A stretch of 58,242 nucleotides of DNA from an uncultured Pelagibacteraceae bacterium. Its GTDB lineage: Bacteria > Pseudomonadota > Alphaproteobacteria > Pelagibacterales > Pelagibacteraceae. Position numbers and translations under genes: made by a program. Under the pieces are notes generated by a model. It did not search any database. It was not told the origin of the DNA and saw nothing but the letters and a program-made list of their open reading frames with translations. Below are positions 1 to 13,092 of this stretch, piece by piece; positions within the stretch are counted from its first letter, which is position 1; each line of letters starts with the position of its first letter. The stretch covers positions 119,491-177,732 of the forward strand of contig CACNPC010000003.1 in NCBI GenBank assembly GCA_902622245.1. The letters run 5' to 3'.

Positions 1-69
1 TGATAAATTTGTTGATTTTTCAGTCACAACAGGAAACAAGATTTTATCGTATAAGCTTAGTTTATCCAT
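1..69 (-). CDS. rplW: Ribosomal protein L23, N-terminal fragment (cut by window edge)
   Basis: The ATG at 69 shares its A with the rplD stop (TAATG). The 23 codons visible read MDKLSLYDKILFPVVTEKST and onward. The segment P-V-V-T-E-K-S-T matches the start of bacterial L23, a 50S protein at the peptide exit tunnel that binds trigger factor and SRP. It is the gene expected after rplD in the S10 operon. The rest lies outside the window, so the truncation is an artefact of the edge. Confidence 0.9.
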   Translation of the reverse strand, partial: MDKLSLYDKILFPVVTEKSTNLS

Positions 70-692
70 TATTGATACCTTTTTTCCAATTCTTTAACTG
101 AACTCTCAGTAAAAATAATTTTTTTATATTTAACTAAATCAAATGCACTGAAATGACTTGCGTCTGTTAATTTGACATTTGGAATATTTTTTGTTGACCT
201 TAAGATATTATCCTTTGATTTTGTATCCAAAATTAACAAAGAGTTATTTGCATCAAACTTCTTTAAAAGTTCAAACATTTCTTTTGTTTTTTCAATTTTT
301 TTTCCAAAATCATCAAAAATAATTAAGTTATTCGATTTATTTTTTTCAGTAATAAGTGAGGCTATACTCATTTTTTTTTCACTCTTATTCATCTTTCTAG
401 TTTTATAATTATCTTGACCTTTTGGTCCATGAGCTATTCCCCCACCGACAAATATAGGAGCCTTTTTGCTAGAGTGTCTTGCATTACCAGTGCCTTTTTG
501 TGAATAAATTTTAGAAGTTGAGCCTGTAATCTCATTTCTTTGCTTTGTCTTTGCTTTTCTACCTTTAAAGTTAGCATTTAATTTATATATAACACCACTT
601 ACCAATTGATTATTAACTTTAGCACTAAAAATTTTATCTAGCACTTCTATACTCTGTTTTTTACCATCAATACTTAATTTATCTATTTTCAT
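69..692 (-). CDS. rplD: 50S ribosomal protein L4
   Basis: A 207-residue protein of normal L4 length. The extended loop near residues 45-100 contains the basic stretch TKQRNEITGSTSKIYSQKGT, the part of L4 that reaches the exit tunnel and binds 23S rRNA. It follows rplC with no spacer (rplC stop at 693) and overlaps rplW by one base, so it is translated within the S10 operon. In some bacteria L4 represses its own operon by binding the leader; no such leader is visible here because rpsJ follows fusA directly. Confidence 0.97.
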   Translation of the reverse strand: MKIDKLSIDGKKQSIEVLDKIFSAKVNNQLVSGVIYKLNANFKGRKAKTKQRNEITGSTSKIYSQKGTGNARHSSKKAPIFVGGGIAHGPKGQDNYKTRKMNKSEKKMSIASLITEKNKSNNLIIFDDFGKKIEKTKEMFELLKKFDANNSLLILDTKSKDNILRSTKNIPNVKLTDASHFSAFDLVKYKKIIFTESSVKELEKRYQ

Positions 693-1403
693 CTATTTTT
701 TCTTTTTATCAGCTGATTTTTTTTGTTTTTCAATTTGCTCAATTTTTTCTTCAATTGACATTCGATTAATATTTTTGACTGATTTTTTAATTAAAACCTC
801 TGTATTTTTTGATCCAGGAATAGAACCTTTTAAATATAGCAAATTGTTTTCTTTGTCAGTTTTTATAACTTCAATATTTTGTATAGTTCTAATTTTATCT
901 CCCATATGACCAGCCATTTTTTTACCTTTAAAAACCTTTCCTGGATCTTGTCTTTGGCCTGTTGAACCATGCGATCTATGTGAAATTGAAACACCGTGAG
1001 TAGCTCTTAATCCACCAAAATTATGTCTTTTCATTGCTCCTGCAAATCCTTTACCAATTGTCTTTGACTTAACATCCACAAATTTAACATTTTCAAAAAT
1101 TTCCAATCCTATTTCATTTCCTTCTTTGAAGTTTTCAATATTTTCTAATCTGAACTCTTTAAGTGTTTTTTTTGGCTCAGTATTTTTTTTGGCAAAATAA
1201 CCTTTCATAGCTTTGGTTAATTTTGAGTTTTTTATATTTCCAAATCCTATTTGGACTGCGCTATATCCACGGTTTTGTTTGTTTATAACGTTTATTACTC
1301 TTCCAATTTCTACTTTTAACACAGTAACTGGAATTGATTGACCAGTTTTAAAAAATTCTCTAGACATTCCAATTTTTTTTCCTATCAAAGCTAAATTATC
1401 CAT
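693..1403 (-). CDS. rplC: 50S ribosomal protein L3
   Basis: A 236-residue L3. The start [17 protein letters not shown] and the central loop GVSISHRSHGSTGQRQDPGK, which approaches the peptidyl-transferase centre, are diagnostic. The C-terminus carries a short lysine-rich tail (KKSADKKKK) beyond the usual L3 core. The start codon overlaps the rpsJ stop by one base. L3 is an early-assembly protein of the large subunit. Confidence 0.97.
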   Translation of the reverse strand: MDNLALIGKKIGMSREFFKTGQSIPVTVLKVEIGRVINVINKQNRGYSAVQIGFGNIKNSKLTKAMKGYFAKKNTEPKKTLKEFRLENIENFKEGNEIGLEIFENVKFVDVKSKTIGKGFAGAMKRHNFGGLRATHGVSISHRSHGSTGQRQDPGKVFKGKKMAGHMGDKIRTIQNIEVIKTDKENNLLYLKGSIPGSKNTEVLIKKSVKNINRMSIEEKIEQIEKQKKSADKKKK

Positions 1404-1711
1404 TATATTTTAATCTCCACATCTACTCCTGATGCTAAATCAAGTTTCATTAGTGCTTCAACTGTTGCAGGTGTCGGTTCAATAATATCAATCAATCTTT
1501 TATGAGTTCTTGTTTCAAATTGTTCTCTACTTTTTTTATCAATATGTGGTGATCTTAAAACGGTGTATCTCTCTATTTTTGTAGGTAGAGGAATTGGGCC
1601 CTTAATATTAGCTCCTGTCCTTTTGACAGTATTTACGATCTCTTCAGTAGACTGATCCAAAACCTTATTATCGTAAGCTCTTAATTTTATTCTAATATTT
1701 TGTTTATCCAT
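1403..1711 (-). CDS. rpsJ: 30S ribosomal protein S10
   Basis: A 102-residue S10 with the typical [16 protein letters not shown] start and the loop [19 protein letters not shown]. It is a small-subunit head protein and also the NusE partner of NusB and NusG in antitermination. It begins 2 bases after the fusA stop. In many bacteria a tuf gene sits between fusA and rpsJ; it is absent here and the only tuf in the window is at 15929-17119. Confidence 0.97.
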   Translation of the reverse strand: MDKQNIRIKLRAYDNKVLDQSTEEIVNTVKRTGANIKGPIPLPTKIERYTVLRSPHIDKKSREQFETRTHKRLIDIIEPTPATVEALMKLDLASGVDVEIKI

Positions 1712-1713
1712 AT

Positions 1714-3789
1714 TTAACCTGTTTTCTTGGTTACCTCATCTTGAACATTTTGTGGAACCTTATCGTAATGATCAAAAAACATTGAGTACTGAGCTCTACC
1801 TTGTGACATGGATCTTAAGCTATTTATATAACCAAACATATTTGCTAAGGGTACCATAGCAGTTATTACTGTTGCATTTCCTCTTTGTTCCTGTGTACTT
1901 ATTTGACCTCTTCTACTATTTAAATCACCAATTACATCTCCCATATAATCTTCAGGAGTTACAACTTCTACTCTCATCACTGGCTCTAAAAGTTTTAATG
2001 TTCCACGAGCACATGCTTCTTTAAAACATTGTCTTGAAGCTAGTTCGAAAGCTAATACGCTTGAGTCTACATCATGATGCAAACCATCTAAGATTGTAAC
2101 TTTATAATCAATTAAAGGGAAACCAGCTAAAATTCCGCTGTCAGCTATTGTTTCAACACCTTTTTCTACACCCGGTATAAATTCTTTTGGTATTGCTCCA
2201 CCTTTAATTTTACTTTCTACTTCCCTACCTTTTCCAGGTTCTAATGGCTCAACAGACAATTTAACTCTCGCAAACTGTCCTGCTCCACCACTTTGTTTTT
2301 TATGTGTGTAATCAAACTCAGCAGCATTTAATATTGTTTCTCTGTATGCAACTTGAGGTGCTCCTACATTTGCTTCAACCTTGAATTCTCTTTTCATTCT
2401 ATCAACAATAATATCTAAATGTAATTCACCCATACCTTTAATTATTGTTTGACCTGACTCTTCATCTGATGAAACTCTAAATGACGGATCTTCTTTAGCT
2501 AATCTTCCTAGTGCTTCACCCATTTTTTCTTGATCAGCTTTTGATTTAGGCTCAACTGCAATTTCTATAACTGGATCAGGAAATTCCATTGGCTCAAGTA
2601 ATACTGGTGCATCTTTATTTGCCAATGTATGACCTGTTATTGTATTTTTTAATCCAGCGAGCGCAACTATATCACCTGCACTTGCTTCTTTGATATCTTC
2701 TCTTGAATTAGCGTGCATTAGAAGCATTCTTCCAACTCTTTCTTCTTTATCTGAGGAAGTATTATAAACTCCAGTTCCAGATTTAACAGTGCCTGAATAA
2801 ATTCTAATAAATGTAAGACTTCCTACAAATGGATCTGTAGCTACTTTAAAAGCTAAGGCTGAGAAAGGCGCACTATCCTCAAATTTCATTTCAATTTCCT
2901 CATCAGATCCTGGTTTTGTCCCCATAATAGATCCAAGATCTTCTGGACTCGGCAAGTAATCTACAACTGCATCTAATAATGGTTGTACACCTTTATTTTT
3001 AAATGCAGAACCTGTTAAAACTGGGACGAATTCGAAATTTAAACATCCTTTTCTTACACATTTAATCAAATCCTCATGTTTAATTTCCTCGCCACCTAAA
3101 TAAGCCTCCATTAGTTTTTCATCTTGCTCAACAGCTGTCTCAACTAGTTCCTGTCTGTATTTATCACATGTCTCTTTAAGATCATCTGGGATATCTTTTT
3201 CTTCCCATTCAGCGCCAAGGTCTTCGTTTTTCCAAACAATTGCTTTCATTTTAACTAAATCAACAACACCTTGTAATGATGCCTCTATTCCAATAGGTAT
3301 CTGCATAACTAAAGGTTTAGCTCCAAGTCTATCTTTAATCATATCCACACATCTAAAGAAATCTGCACCAGTTCTATCAAGTTTATTGACAAAACAAATT
3401 CTAGGAACTTTATATTTATCAGCTTGTCTCCAAACTGTTTCAGATTGTGGTTCAACACCAGCAACGCCATCAAATACTGCAACTGCACCGTCTAAAACTT
3501 TTAAAGATCGTTCAACTTCAATTGTAAAATCAACGTGACCAGGAGTATCAATAATATTAATTCTATGCTCTTTCCAAAAACAAGTGGTTGCAGCTGATGT
3601 TATTGTAATGCCTCTTTCCTGCTCTTGTTCCATCCAATCCATCGTGGCAGCACCATCATGAACTTCACCAATTTTATGACTTTTACCTGTATAATATAAA
3701 ATTCTTTCTGTAGTTGTAGTTTTTCCAGCATCTATATGCGCCATAATCCCAATGTTTCTATACTTATTTAGTGGATGAGTTTTTGCCAT
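1714..3789 (-). CDS. fusA: Elongation factor G
   Basis: A 691-residue translocation GTPase. The G1 loop AHIDAGKTT is near residues 17-25, followed by DTPGHVDF (G3) and NKLDR (G4), then the EF-G domains II-V; length is normal. An upstream in-frame ATG at 3801 would add MVNN and overlap rpsG. I prefer the ATG at 3789 because EF-G proteins start M-A-[KR]-T-x-P, as here (MAKTHPL). It follows rpsG by 5 bases in the str operon. Confidence 0.97.
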   Translation of the reverse strand: MAKTHPLNKYRNIGIMAHIDAGKTTTTERILYYTGKSHKIGEVHDGAATMDWMEQEQERGITITSAATTCFWKEHRINIIDTPGHVDFTIEVERSLKVLDGAVAVFDGVAGVEPQSETVWRQADKYKVPRICFVNKLDRTGADFFRCVDMIKDRLGAKPLVMQIPIGIEASLQGVVDLVKMKAIVWKNEDLGAEWEEKDIPDDLKETCDKYRQELVETAVEQDEKLMEAYLGGEEIKHEDLIKCVRKGCLNFEFVPVLTGSAFKNKGVQPLLDAVVDYLPSPEDLGSIMGTKPGSDEEIEMKFEDSAPFSALAFKVATDPFVGSLTFIRIYSGTVKSGTGVYNTSSDKEERVGRMLLMHANSREDIKEASAGDIVALAGLKNTITGHTLANKDAPVLLEPMEFPDPVIEIAVEPKSKADQEKMGEALGRLAKEDPSFRVSSDEESGQTIIKGMGELHLDIIVDRMKREFKVEANVGAPQVAYRETILNAAEFDYTHKKQSGGAGQFARVKLSVEPLEPGKGREVESKIKGGAIPKEFIPGVEKGVETIADSGILAGFPLIDYKVTILDGLHHDVDSSVLAFELASRQCFKEACARGTLKLLEPVMRVEVVTPEDYMGDVIGDLNSRRGQISTQEQRGNATVITAMVPLANMFGYINSLRSMSQGRAQYSMFFDHYDKVPQNVQDEVTKKTG

Positions 3790-3794
3790 ATTAT

Positions 3795-4265
3795 TTACCA
3801 TCTAAAATGTGCGAAAGCTTTATTTGACTCTGCCATTTTATGTGTATCTTCTTTCTTTTTTATTGCTGAACCTCTTTTTTGATAAGCATCAAAAATTTCA
3901 TTAAATAACTTATCTGACATTTTTTTATCTTTTCTTTTTCTTGATGCATCAATGATCCATCTTAATGCTAATGCTTGTGACCTTTTAGCTTTAACTTCTA
4001 CTGGAACTTGATAGGTAGCTCCACCGACACGTCTCGATCGAACTTCTACAGTTGGTCTTACATTATTTATTGCATCATTAAATACTGTTAAAGGTTCGTC
4101 CTTTGATTTTGATTTAATTTTATCAATTGCATCATAAACAATTTTTTCAGCGATGGTTTTTTTACCATCTAACATTATAGAGTTGATTAATTTTGGAATT
4201 ATTACTGATTTATATTTAGGGTCTACAACTGGAATTTTTTTTGGAGCTTTTCTTTTTCGAGACAT
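3795..4265 (-). CDS. rpsG: 30S ribosomal protein S7
   Basis: A 156-residue S7, the 30S head protein that nucleates assembly on the 16S 3' domain and contacts the E-site tRNA. It starts [10 protein letters not shown], and the core [19 protein letters not shown] is the conserved beta-hairpin region. It begins 2 bases after rpsL and ends 5 bases before fusA. S7 is the usual autoregulator of the str operon, but the rpsL-rpsG spacer here is only 2 bases, too short for the classical regulatory structure. Confidence 0.97.
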   Translation of the reverse strand: MSRKRKAPKKIPVVDPKYKSVIIPKLINSIMLDGKKTIAEKIVYDAIDKIKSKSKDEPLTVFNDAINNVRPTVEVRSRRVGGATYQVPVEVKAKRSQALALRWIIDASRKRKDKKMSDKLFNEIFDAYQKRGSAIKKKEDTHKMAESNKAFAHFRW

Positions 4266-4267
4266 GA

Positions 4268-4639
4268 TTATTTACCTTTTTTCGTTCCATATAAAGAACG
4301 TCTCTGTTTTCTGTTTGCAACTCCTTGGGTATCTAAATTTCCACGAAGTATATGATATCTCACACCAGGTAAGTCTTTAACACGTCCGCCTCTTATTAAT
4401 ACTACTGAGTGCTCTTGTAAATTATGTCCCTCTCCAGGAATGTATGCCGTAACTTCAAATCCATTTGATAATCTAACTCTTGCAACTTTTCTTAATGCTG
4501 AGTTTGGTTTCTTAGGAGTAGTTGTATAAACTTTTACACAAACACCTCTTTTCAAAGGTTGTTTTTGTAATGCTGGAACTTTGTTCCTAGCAATTTGTTT
4601 TTCTCGTCCTTTTCTTAACAACTGGTTAATTGTTGGCAT
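4268..4639 (-). CDS. rpsL: 30S ribosomal protein S12
   Basis: A 123-residue S12, the decoding-site protein. The loop [18 protein letters not shown] puts the streptomycin-relevant lysines at about 43-44, and [17 protein letters not shown] supplies the second (about 88). Both are wild type, so nothing suggests streptomycin resistance. It is the first gene of the str segment and is separated from rpoC by 158 bases that hold a promoter and hairpins. No clear Shine-Dalgarno precedes the ATG. Confidence 0.97.
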   Translation of the reverse strand: MPTINQLLRKGREKQIARNKVPALQKQPLKRGVCVKVYTTTPKKPNSALRKVARVRLSNGFEVTAYIPGEGHNLQEHSVVLIRGGRVKDLPGVRYHILRGNLDTQGVANRKQRRSLYGTKKGK

Positions 4640-4670
4640 AAAATTTTTTATATACGTTTGATTTTAGATG

Positions 4671-4718
4671 AAATAACTGTCAGGTTATTTGTGGCAGCGT
4701 TTAGTGCACTAGACACTA
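4671..4718 (-). promoter_or_regulatory. Hairpins in rpsL leader
   Basis: Two inverted repeats lie between the candidate promoter and rpsL. The first has a 7-bp stem, AAATAAC/GTTATTT, at 4671-4677 and 4684-4690 with a 6-base loop. The second is TAGTG (4702-4706) with CACTA (4714-4718). No T-tract follows either, so an intrinsic terminator is unlikely. They could be a ribosomal-protein leader; that is inference only. Confidence 0.35.
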
Positions 4719-4740
4719 CATTCCAACCAAAAACACGGAC

Positions 4741-4768
4741 AAAATACTATAGAAATTCCATTTGTCAA
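4741..4768 (-). promoter_or_regulatory. Candidate sigma70 promoter for rpsL operon
   Basis: Reading the minus strand, a perfect -35 TTGACA (4763-4768) is followed after 16 bases by TATTTT (4741-4746). It lies about 100 bases upstream of rpsL in the only sizeable gap inside the 17-kb superoperon. It would allow the ribosomal part to be expressed independently of rpoBC. Assigned by motif only. Confidence 0.55.
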
Positions 4769-4797
4769 ATCAAAAGACATGGCAAAATAACGAATTT

Positions 4798-7700
4798 TTA
4801 TTGATTTACTGGGCTTTCTGCTTGCTCAATCTTCTCGTTCTCAGCAATGAATTTTTCGTCGTCTAAACGAGCTTTCTTGTTCCACAAATTTTTAACAGAT
4901 CCAGTTCCGGCAGGAACTAATCTACCAACAATTACATTTTCTTTTAATCCTGATAGTTTATCTACTTTACCTTTAATAGCAGCGTCTGTTAAAACTCTTG
5001 TTGTTTCTTGGAAAGAAGCAGCTGAAATAAATGACTCTGTTTGAAGTGAGGCTTTAGTTATTCCCATTAAAACTCTTTCTCCTACTGCTGGATTTTTACC
5101 ATCTTTAATTAGCTGCTCATTCATATTTTCAAATCTTATTCTGTCGATAATTTCTCCAGGAAGTAAAGAGCTGTCACCTTGTGTTTTAACTTCAATTTTT
5201 TTCAACATTTGTCTTAAAATAACTTCAATATGCTTGTCATTGATAATTACGCCTTGGAGTCTATAGACATCTTGAACTTGGTTAACAAAATATTCAGTTA
5301 ATTCTTCTATACCTAATATTCTTAAAATGTCATGAGGTAATGGTTGACCATCTAACAGGTACTCACCTTTTTTTATTTTTTCTCCTTGATTAAAATTAAT
5401 ATGTTTTCCTTTTGGAATTAAATAACTTGAAGTATCACCATTTTCAGATTCAATTGTTACTCTTTGCTTACCTCTTACCTCTTTGCCAAATATTACTTTA
5501 CCATCATTCTCTGCAATAATTGCACTATCTTTCGCTTTTCTTGCTTCGAATAATTCAGCAACTCTCGGCAGACCTCCTGTTATATCTTTAGTCTTTGTAG
5601 TTTCTTTAGGCAATCTAGCTATTACATCACCTGCCGAAATTTTTTGTCCGTCTTTAACGGATAAAATTGAGTCTGGAACTAGGTAGTATCTCGCTTCATT
5701 ATCATCAGCTTTTTTAACAACGTTTCCTTTTGAATCTCTTAAAGTAATTCTTGGTTTTAAATCTGTATTTTTAGATTGAGTTTTCCAATCTACAACTGCT
5801 TTGGTAGAAATCCCAGTTGCATCATCAGTTGTTTCAGCAATAGATACACCATCTATTAAATCTACATAGTTTGCTATTCCATCTTTTTCGGCAATAACTG
5901 GTGTTGTGTATGGATCCCACTCACATATTTTAGAACCCTTTTTGACTTTATCTCCATTCTCAAAGAAAAGTTTTGATCCATATGGTACTTTATATGCAGC
6001 TACTTGTAATCCATTATCATCTTCTATTGATAATTCAGTATTTCTACCCATTACAATTAAATTCTTTTTTGAATCTACTAATAGATTTGTGTTAACAATT
6101 TTCAATATACCATCATTATTAGATACAATTTGAGAGTCTTGTTTAACTGATGCTGTTCCTCCAACGTGAAAAGTTCTCATTGTAAGCTGAGTTCCTGGTT
6201 CACCGATAGATTGGGCAGATATCATTCCAATCGCTTCACCAACATGAACCATTTTACCTCTTGATAAATCTCTACCATAACAAGTGGCGCATACACCTTC
6301 TTTTAGACTACATGTCATTACAGAATATACATTCAAGTTTTTTACACCTGCAGAGTCAATTTTTTCGCATGCAGCCTCATCGATCATGCTATTCTTCTTT
6401 ATTAAAATTTCACCAGTTAATGGATTTTTAACATCTTTTGCTGTTACTCTTCCAAGAGCTCTATCTGATAAACTGACCATTATATTTCCACCCTCTAAGA
6501 CCTCTGTAAGTTTTATAAAGCTTGGGTTATCACATTTTAATTGAGTGATAGTTAAATCTTGAGCAACATCACAAAGTCTTCTAGTTAAGTATCCTGAGCT
6601 TGCTGTCTTTAATGCTGTATCTGCTAATCCTTTTCTAGCACCGTGTGTTGAATTAAAATACTCTAGAGCTGTTAATCCCTCTTTAAAGTTTGATGTAATT
6701 GGAGACTCAATAATTTCACCAGATGGTTTTGCAATTAAACCTCTCATACCAGCTAATTGCTTCATTTGAGCCGCAGAACCTCTTGCGCCACTGTCAGCCA
6801 TCATGAATACTGAATTAATTTTTAGACCATCTTCTGTCATCTCTGTAGCAGAAATTCTTTTCATCATTTCAGATGCAACTTTATCCGTACATTTTGACCA
6901 AGCATCAATAACTTTATTATATTTTTCACCTCTAGTTATTAATCCTTCTGCGTATTGGTTTTCATAATCCGATATTAATTTTTTTGTTTCATCAATTAAT
7001 TGCTGTTTGTTATCTGGAATTACTAGATCGTCTTTACCAAATGATATTCCAGCTTTAAATGCATGTTTAAATCCCAGGTCCTTCAATTTGTCACAAAATA
7101 TTACTGTGCTTTTCTGTCCAGAAAATCGGAAAACATGATCAATAACCTCAGATACTATTTTCTTAGGCAATAATCTGTCAACTAAAGCAAATTTATTATT
7201 TATATTTTTTGGAATTAAGTTTGCTAATAAAAATCTTCCAGCCGTACTAATATGTTTTTCATATTTAGTATTACCTTTATCATCAACTGTTGCAAATCTT
7301 GAAACTATTCTTGAATGAACTTTTATTTGACCGATTTCTAGAGCATGTTCAATCTCTGAGGTATTTACGAAATATCCTTCGACTCTATCAGTTTGATATG
7401 GTGGTTGAGAAAGATAATATATACCTAAAATCATATCCTGACTTGGGACAATTATAGGTTTTCCATTTGATGGGCTTAAAATATTGTTTGTAGACATCAT
7501 TAAAACTCTTGCTTCTAATTGTGCCTCTAAACTTAATGGTACGTGAACTGCCATTTGATCACCATCAAAGTCTGCATTGAATGCAGCACAAGTTAGCGGA
7601 TGTAATTCAATTGCATTTCCTTCAATTAATTTTGGTTCAAATGCCTGAACACCTAGTCTATGTAGTGTCGGTGCTCTATTTAATATAACTGGATGTTCTC

Positions 7701-8961
7701 TAACAATTAATTCTAGGGCATCCCAAACTTCATTTCTCTCTCTTTCAACAAGTTTTTTAGCTTGCTTGATTGTAGATGCTAATCCGAGTTTATTTAATCT
7801 TGCATATAAAAATGGTTTAAATAATTCTAAAGCCATTTTTTTTGGCAAACCGCATTCATGTAATTTTAAGTCTGGTCCAACAACTATTACTGATCTTCCA
7901 GAATAATCGACCCTTTTACCCAATAAATTTTGTCTAAATCGTCCTTGCTTACCTTTTAACATCTCTGCTAAAGATTTTAGTGGTCTTTTACCGGTGCCTG
8001 TAATTACTCTTCCTCTTCTACCATTGTCAAATAATGCATCTACTGACTCTTGAAGCATTCGTTTTTCATTTCTTACAATTATATCAGGAGCCTTTAAATC
8101 CATTAATCTTTTTAAACGGTTGTTTCTATTTATAACCCTTCTATATAAATCATTTAAATCAGAGGTAGCAAATCTACCTCCATCTAATGGTACTAATGGT
8201 CTTAACTCAGGAGGGATAACTGGTATCGTAGTTAAAATCATCCATTCTGGTTTATTTCCAGTCTCTATGAAAGACTCAATTAGTTTTAATCTTTTAATTG
8301 ATCTTTCTTCTGAAACTTTCGATTTTGTCTCTTTAATTGATTTGATTAAGGCTTCTTTTTCTTGTTCTAAATCTATTGATTTTAAAATTTCTAGGATTGC
8401 TTCAGCTCCAATACCTGCAGTAAACGACTCTTCACCATACTCATCTTGATATTTTATAAGCTCTTCTTCACCTAAAAGCTGATTCTTTTTAAGTCCTGTT
8501 AAGCCCGGTTCAATAACTATGAAGTTTTCAAAATAGAGTACTCTTTCCACCTCTTTAAGCTTCATATCTATCGCAAGGGATATTCTGCTTGGTAACGATT
8601 TTAAGAACCATATATGAGCAACTGGAGTTGCTAAATTAATGTGACCCATTCTTTCACGTCTGACATTTGACTTTGTAACCTCAACACCACATTTTTCACA
8701 AATAATTCCTCTGAATTTCATTCTCTTGTACTTACCACAAAGACACTCATAATCCTTTATCGGTCCAAATATTCTTGCACAAAATAATCCATCCTTTTCA
8801 GGTCTAAAAGTTCTGTAATTTATTGTTTCAGGCTTTTTAATCTCTCCATAAGTCCAAGATTTGATTTTCTCTGGACTAGCAAGAGTTATTTTTATGCTAT
8901 TAAAATTTTGGGCTTCTGAAATTTCTGAAGATTTAAATAGATCTGTTAATTCTTTACTCAT
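4798..8961 (-). CDS. rpoC: DNA-directed RNA polymerase subunit beta'
   Basis: A 1387-residue beta' subunit, the catalytic half of RNA polymerase. The N-terminal zinc site has Cys at about 73, 75, 88 and 91 (CLC...CEKC). The metal-binding catalytic loop NADFDGDQM lies near residues 461-468, and a second zinc site includes [13 protein letters not shown] near residue 885. No inserted domain or intein is apparent. The start follows the rpoB stop by one base, as expected for coupled rpoBC expression. Confidence 0.98.
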   Translation of the reverse strand: MSKELTDLFKSSEISEAQNFNSIKITLASPEKIKSWTYGEIKKPETINYRTFRPEKDGLFCARIFGPIKDYECLCGKYKRMKFRGIICEKCGVEVTKSNVRRERMGHINLATPVAHIWFLKSLPSRISLAIDMKLKEVERVLYFENFIVIEPGLTGLKKNQLLGEEELIKYQDEYGEESFTAGIGAEAILEILKSIDLEQEKEALIKSIKETKSKVSEERSIKRLKLIESFIETGNKPEWMILTTIPVIPPELRPLVPLDGGRFATSDLNDLYRRVINRNNRLKRLMDLKAPDIIVRNEKRMLQESVDALFDNGRRGRVITGTGKRPLKSLAEMLKGKQGRFRQNLLGKRVDYSGRSVIVVGPDLKLHECGLPKKMALELFKPFLYARLNKLGLASTIKQAKKLVERERNEVWDALELIVREHPVILNRAPTLHRLGVQAFEPKLIEGNAIELHPLTCAAFNADFDGDQMAVHVPLSLEAQLEARVLMMSTNNILSPSNGKPIIVPSQDMILGIYYLSQPPYQTDRVEGYFVNTSEIEHALEIGQIKVHSRIVSRFATVDDKGNTKYEKHISTAGRFLLANLIPKNINNKFALVDRLLPKKIVSEVIDHVFRFSGQKSTVIFCDKLKDLGFKHAFKAGISFGKDDLVIPDNKQQLIDETKKLISDYENQYAEGLITRGEKYNKVIDAWSKCTDKVASEMMKRISATEMTEDGLKINSVFMMADSGARGSAAQMKQLAGMRGLIAKPSGEIIESPITSNFKEGLTALEYFNSTHGARKGLADTALKTASSGYLTRRLCDVAQDLTITQLKCDNPSFIKLTEVLEGGNIMVSLSDRALGRVTAKDVKNPLTGEILIKKNSMIDEAACEKIDSAGVKNLNVYSVMTCSLKEGVCATCYGRDLSRGKMVHVGEAIGMISAQSIGEPGTQLTMRTFHVGGTASVKQDSQIVSNNDGILKIVNTNLLVDSKKNLIVMGRNTELSIEDDNGLQVAAYKVPYGSKLFFENGDKVKKGSKICEWDPYTTPVIAEKDGIANYVDLIDGVSIAETTDDATGISTKAVVDWKTQSKNTDLKPRITLRDSKGNVVKKADDNEARYYLVPDSILSVKDGQKISAGDVIARLPKETTKTKDITGGLPRVAELFEARKAKDSAIIAENDGKVIFGKEVRGKQRVTIESENGDTSSYLIPKGKHINFNQGEKIKKGEYLLDGQPLPHDILRILGIEELTEYFVNQVQDVYRLQGVIINDKHIEVILRQMLKKIEVKTQGDSSLLPGEIIDRIRFENMNEQLIKDGKNPAVGERVLMGITKASLQTESFISAASFQETTRVLTDAAIKGKVDKLSGLKENVIVGRLVPAGTGSVKNLWNKKARLDDEKFIAENEKIEQAESPVNQ

Positions 8962-8962
8962 A

Positions 8963-11900
8963 TTAATTTAGCTCCACATTTAGTGCTAAAGATTTGATTT
9001 CCTTAACTAAAACATTAAATGACTCAGGTATTCCTGACTCAAAATTTTCCTCACCTTTAACTATAGTTTCATAAACTTTAACTCTTCCAGCTACATCATC
9101 TGACTTAACAGTAAGAATTTCTTGTAGTGTATAGGAAGCTCCATAAGCCTCTAACGCCCAAACTTCCATTTCACCAAATCGCTGTCCTCCTAATTGTGCT
9201 TTACCACCAAGAGGTTGTTGAGTTACTAAACTGTAAGGACCAGTCGATCTTGCATGAATTTTATCTTCAACAAGATGATGAAGTTTTAACATATAAATTG
9301 TACCGACTGTTACAGGTCTATCAAATTTTTCACCAGTTCTTCCATCCCAAAGTGTAGTTTGACCTGAGTTTGGCAATTCAGCTAATTCTAACATTTTGGT
9401 AACATCATTTTCTTTAGCGCCATCAAAAACTGGTGTCGCTATCGGAACACCATGTCTTATATTTGAACATAAATCCTCAAATTCAGATTGATTTAATTTT
9501 TCAATGTCTTCATCGAATATTTCTTTACCATACACATTCTTCAAAAATGACTTGATCTTCTCTGTCTTTTCAATTTTCTTTTGGTTTTCATTTACTAATT
9601 GATTTAACTTCTCACCTAATTCTGTGCAGGACCATCCTAAGTGTGTCTCTAATATTTGACCAACATTCATCCTACTTGGCACACCTAATGGGTTAAGAAC
9701 AATGTCAACTGGTTTGCCATTTTCTCTATAGGGCATATCTTCAACTGGAACTATTTTACTTACAACACCTTTATTTCCATGCCTTCCAGACATTTTATCT
9801 CCTGGTCTTAGCCTTCTTTTTATAGCAACAAAAACTTTAACCATTTTCATAACACTAGGTAATAAATCGTCACCTTGTCTAATTTTTAAAACTTTATCTT
9901 CAAATCTCTCTTGAATATCTTGTTTAGCACTATTGTATTGATCTTTAATTTGGGAAAGAGAAGATACTTTATCTTGCTCATTTACTGATATTTTAAATAA
10001 ATCAGAAACAGGTAAATTATTGATTATGTCTTCAGATAAAACTGTATTTGCCTCAACATCTTTAACTTTTTTATTAATTTTTGTTCCATTTAATATTGAT
10101 GACAATCTCTGTTTTATACTTCTTTCTAAAATTTCTTCTTCAACCTTTTTGTCTTCTTGAACACTCTCGATTTCTGCTCTCTCAATAGTTATTGATCTTT
10201 CATCTTTATCAATACCATGTCTATTAAATACTCTTACATCAACTACTATACCGCCACTTCCACTTGGCATTTTTAATGATGTATCAGTAACATCAATTGC
10301 TTTTTCGCCAAATATTGATCTTAATAATTTTTCTTCAGGGCCTGATGCAGTATCTCCTTTAGGAGTAACTTTACCTACCAAAATATCTCCAGGTTTAACT
10401 TCAGCACCAATATAAACTATTCCTGACTCATCTAAATTTTTTAATGATTCTTCGTTAACATTTGGTATATCCCTAGTAATATCTTCTTCACCCAGCTTGG
10501 TATCTCTAGCCATTACTTCGTACTCTTCAATGTGAATTGATGTAAAAACATCATCAGTTACACATCTCTCTGAAATTAATATTGAATCTTCAAAATTATA
10601 ACCTTGCCAGGGCATAAACGCTACAGTCACATTTTTCCCTAATGCTAATTCCCCCACTTTAGTTGAGGGGCCATCTGCAATTATATCACCTGCTTTAACT
10701 CTATCACCAACTCTTACTAATGGTTTTTGGTTTATGCAGGTATTTTGATTAGATCTTTTAAATTTCTGTAAATTATAAATATCTACACCTGATTTTGAAT
10801 AATCTTTTTCACTTGATGCTTTAATAACTATTCTTTTTCCATCAATTTTATCAACAACGCCATCTCTTCTTGCTACTATAGTTACTCCAGAATCTAATGC
10901 AACATCGCTTTCAATACCTGTTCCAACAAGTGGAGCCTCTGGTTTTAGTAATGGAACTGCTTGTCTCATCATATTAGAACCCATTAATGCTCTATTAGCA
11001 TCATCATTTTCTAAAAACGGTATTAGAGAAGCTGCAACTGAAACAAGCTGTTTCGGAGAAACATCGATGTAGTCGATACTTTCAGGTTTTGATAATATAA
11101 AATTTAAATTTTGTCTACAAGAAACAAGTTCTTCTGTAAATTTTCCATTTTTATCAATTAATGAATTGGCTTGCGCAATTGTAAATTTTGTTTCTTCCAT
11201 TGCAGATAAATATTCAATATTATTTTGAACTATTCCATCTTTTACTTTTTTATAAGGGCTTTCAATAAATCCATATTTGTTTATTTTTGAATATGTTGAT
11301 AAACTATTAATTAGTCCTATGTTCGGCCCTTCTGGTGTTTCTATAGGGCAAATTCTTCCGTAATGAGTTGGATGAACATCTCTAACTTCAAATCCTGCTC
11401 TTTCTCTTGTTAAACCACCTGGACCTAGCGCTGAAACTCGTCTTTTATGAGTAATTTCTGATAATGGATTTGTTTGATCCATAAATTGAGATAATTGAGA
11501 AGTTGCAAAAAAATCTTTTAAGGAAATTGTTAAAGGTTTTGCATTTATCAAATCTTGAGGCATTGCGGACTCAACATCTAAAGTTGTCATTTTTTCTTTA
11601 ATTGCTCTTTCCATTCTGTAAACACCTATACGAGCTTGGTTTTCAACTAATTCTCCAACTGATCGCACTCTTCTATTGCCCAAGTGGTCAATATCATCAA
11701 CTTCATCTTTACCATCTCTTAAGTCTAACATTTTTTGTATTATAGCTAGTATGTCATCATTTCTTAAAATTGTGATCTTATCAGAACAGCTAAGTTCCAA
11801 TCTTGAGTTCATTTTTACTCTACCGACATCAGACAAATCATATCTATCCGAACTGAAGAATAAATTGTTAAAAATTTGAGTTGCTATTTCAATTGTTGGT

Positions 11901-13045
11901 GGTTCGCCAGGTCTTAAAACTTTATAAATTTCTGTAATTGCATCATTTTTATTTTCATTTTTATCATTAAAAAGACTTAATAATAGATATGGTCCTTTAC
12001 TTATAGAATTTGTTCTTGAAATCTCTAAAGTTTTAATCTCTGTTTCAATGATTTTGTTAATTATTGTTTCATTTAATTCAGTTCCAATTTTAAATATGTC
12101 TTCTCCAATTGTTAAATCTCTATGTAAAAATTTACCATAAAGTGACTCACTGGAAACATAAATTTCTTTTAAACCATCATTTGAAAGTTTTTTGGCAGTT
12201 AAAAAGTTAATTTTTTCACCTAGTTTTACAACTACTTTATTATTCTTTGCATCAATAACTTCTTCAGAAAAATTTTTAGCTTTATAATTTTCTGGATCAA
12301 ACTTGGTTTTCCACTTATTTAATTTTTTATCATAAGTTAGGGTTTCTTTCTGATAAAACTCATCTACAATATCATTTTTTGAAAAACCTAAAGCTTGTAA
12401 CAATGTTGAGACTAATATTTTTTTTTTTCTATCTATTCTAAAATATAGTAAATCCTTTACATCAAACTCAAAATCTAACCAAGACCCACGATTTGGTATA
12501 ACTCTGCAGTTAAACAATAACTTACCACTAGCATGTGATTTTCCTTTATCATGATCAAAAAACACGCCTGGACTTCTGTGCATTTGATTAACAACAACTC
12601 TTTGAACACCATTAGTTATAAAAGTTCCGCTGTTTGTCATCATAGGAACTTCACCCATATAAACTTCTTGTTCTTTTGCTGACAAAATATCTTTTGTATT
12701 ATTTTCTTGATCAATTTCATAAACGACCAACCTTAGTGTACATTTAAGTGCTGCTGAATATGTTAAACCCCTAGCAATACATTCCTCAACATCAAATTTT
12801 GGCTTCTCTAACTTATATGAAACGTACTCTAATGTTGCTTTATCGTTTAAATCCTCAATTGGAAAAATACTTTTAAAAACTCTATCAAAGCCCTTTACTA
12901 AATGCTGTTCAACATCTTGTTTAAATTCTGTCAATTCTTTGTAAGAATTTTTTTGTACTTCAATAAGATTTGGTATTGATAAGCTTTCTTTTAGCTTACC
13001 AAAACTTTTTCTAATGTTTTTTTTTTCTGTAAAAGATAATTGCAT
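8963..13045 (-). CDS. rpoB: DNA-directed RNA polymerase subunit beta
   Basis: A 1360-residue beta subunit. The rifampicin region near residues 510-540 reads [20 protein letters not shown] then VSALGPGG, with wild-type Asp, His and Ser at the classical resistance positions. The conserved [17 protein letters not shown] lies near residue 1085. It follows rplL after 47 bases and leads directly into rpoC. Confidence 0.98.
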   Translation of the reverse strand: MQLSFTEKKNIRKSFGKLKESLSIPNLIEVQKNSYKELTEFKQDVEQHLVKGFDRVFKSIFPIEDLNDKATLEYVSYKLEKPKFDVEECIARGLTYSAALKCTLRLVVYEIDQENNTKDILSAKEQEVYMGEVPMMTNSGTFITNGVQRVVVNQMHRSPGVFFDHDKGKSHASGKLLFNCRVIPNRGSWLDFEFDVKDLLYFRIDRKKKILVSTLLQALGFSKNDIVDEFYQKETLTYDKKLNKWKTKFDPENYKAKNFSEEVIDAKNNKVVVKLGEKINFLTAKKLSNDGLKEIYVSSESLYGKFLHRDLTIGEDIFKIGTELNETIINKIIETEIKTLEISRTNSISKGPYLLLSLFNDKNENKNDAITEIYKVLRPGEPPTIEIATQIFNNLFFSSDRYDLSDVGRVKMNSRLELSCSDKITILRNDDILAIIQKMLDLRDGKDEVDDIDHLGNRRVRSVGELVENQARIGVYRMERAIKEKMTTLDVESAMPQDLINAKPLTISLKDFFATSQLSQFMDQTNPLSEITHKRRVSALGPGGLTRERAGFEVRDVHPTHYGRICPIETPEGPNIGLINSLSTYSKINKYGFIESPYKKVKDGIVQNNIEYLSAMEETKFTIAQANSLIDKNGKFTEELVSCRQNLNFILSKPESIDYIDVSPKQLVSVAASLIPFLENDDANRALMGSNMMRQAVPLLKPEAPLVGTGIESDVALDSGVTIVARRDGVVDKIDGKRIVIKASSEKDYSKSGVDIYNLQKFKRSNQNTCINQKPLVRVGDRVKAGDIIADGPSTKVGELALGKNVTVAFMPWQGYNFEDSILISERCVTDDVFTSIHIEEYEVMARDTKLGEEDITRDIPNVNEESLKNLDESGIVYIGAEVKPGDILVGKVTPKGDTASGPEEKLLRSIFGEKAIDVTDTSLKMPSGSGGIVVDVRVFNRHGIDKDERSITIERAEIESVQEDKKVEEEILERSIKQRLSSILNGTKINKKVKDVEANTVLSEDIINNLPVSDLFKISVNEQDKVSSLSQIKDQYNSAKQDIQERFEDKVLKIRQGDDLLPSVMKMVKVFVAIKRRLRPGDKMSGRHGNKGVVSKIVPVEDMPYRENGKPVDIVLNPLGVPSRMNVGQILETHLGWSCTELGEKLNQLVNENQKKIEKTEKIKSFLKNVYGKEIFDEDIEKLNQSEFEDLCSNIRHGVPIATPVFDGAKENDVTKMLELAELPNSGQTTLWDGRTGEKFDRPVTVGTIYMLKLHHLVEDKIHARSTGPYSLVTQQPLGGKAQLGGQRFGEMEVWALEAYGASYTLQEILTVKSDDVAGRVKVYETIVKGEENFESGIPESFNVLVKEIKSLALNVELN

Positions 13046-13092
13046 CTATACTACTGATTAAAAATATTTAACCAGTAAAAATCCTATCTAAT

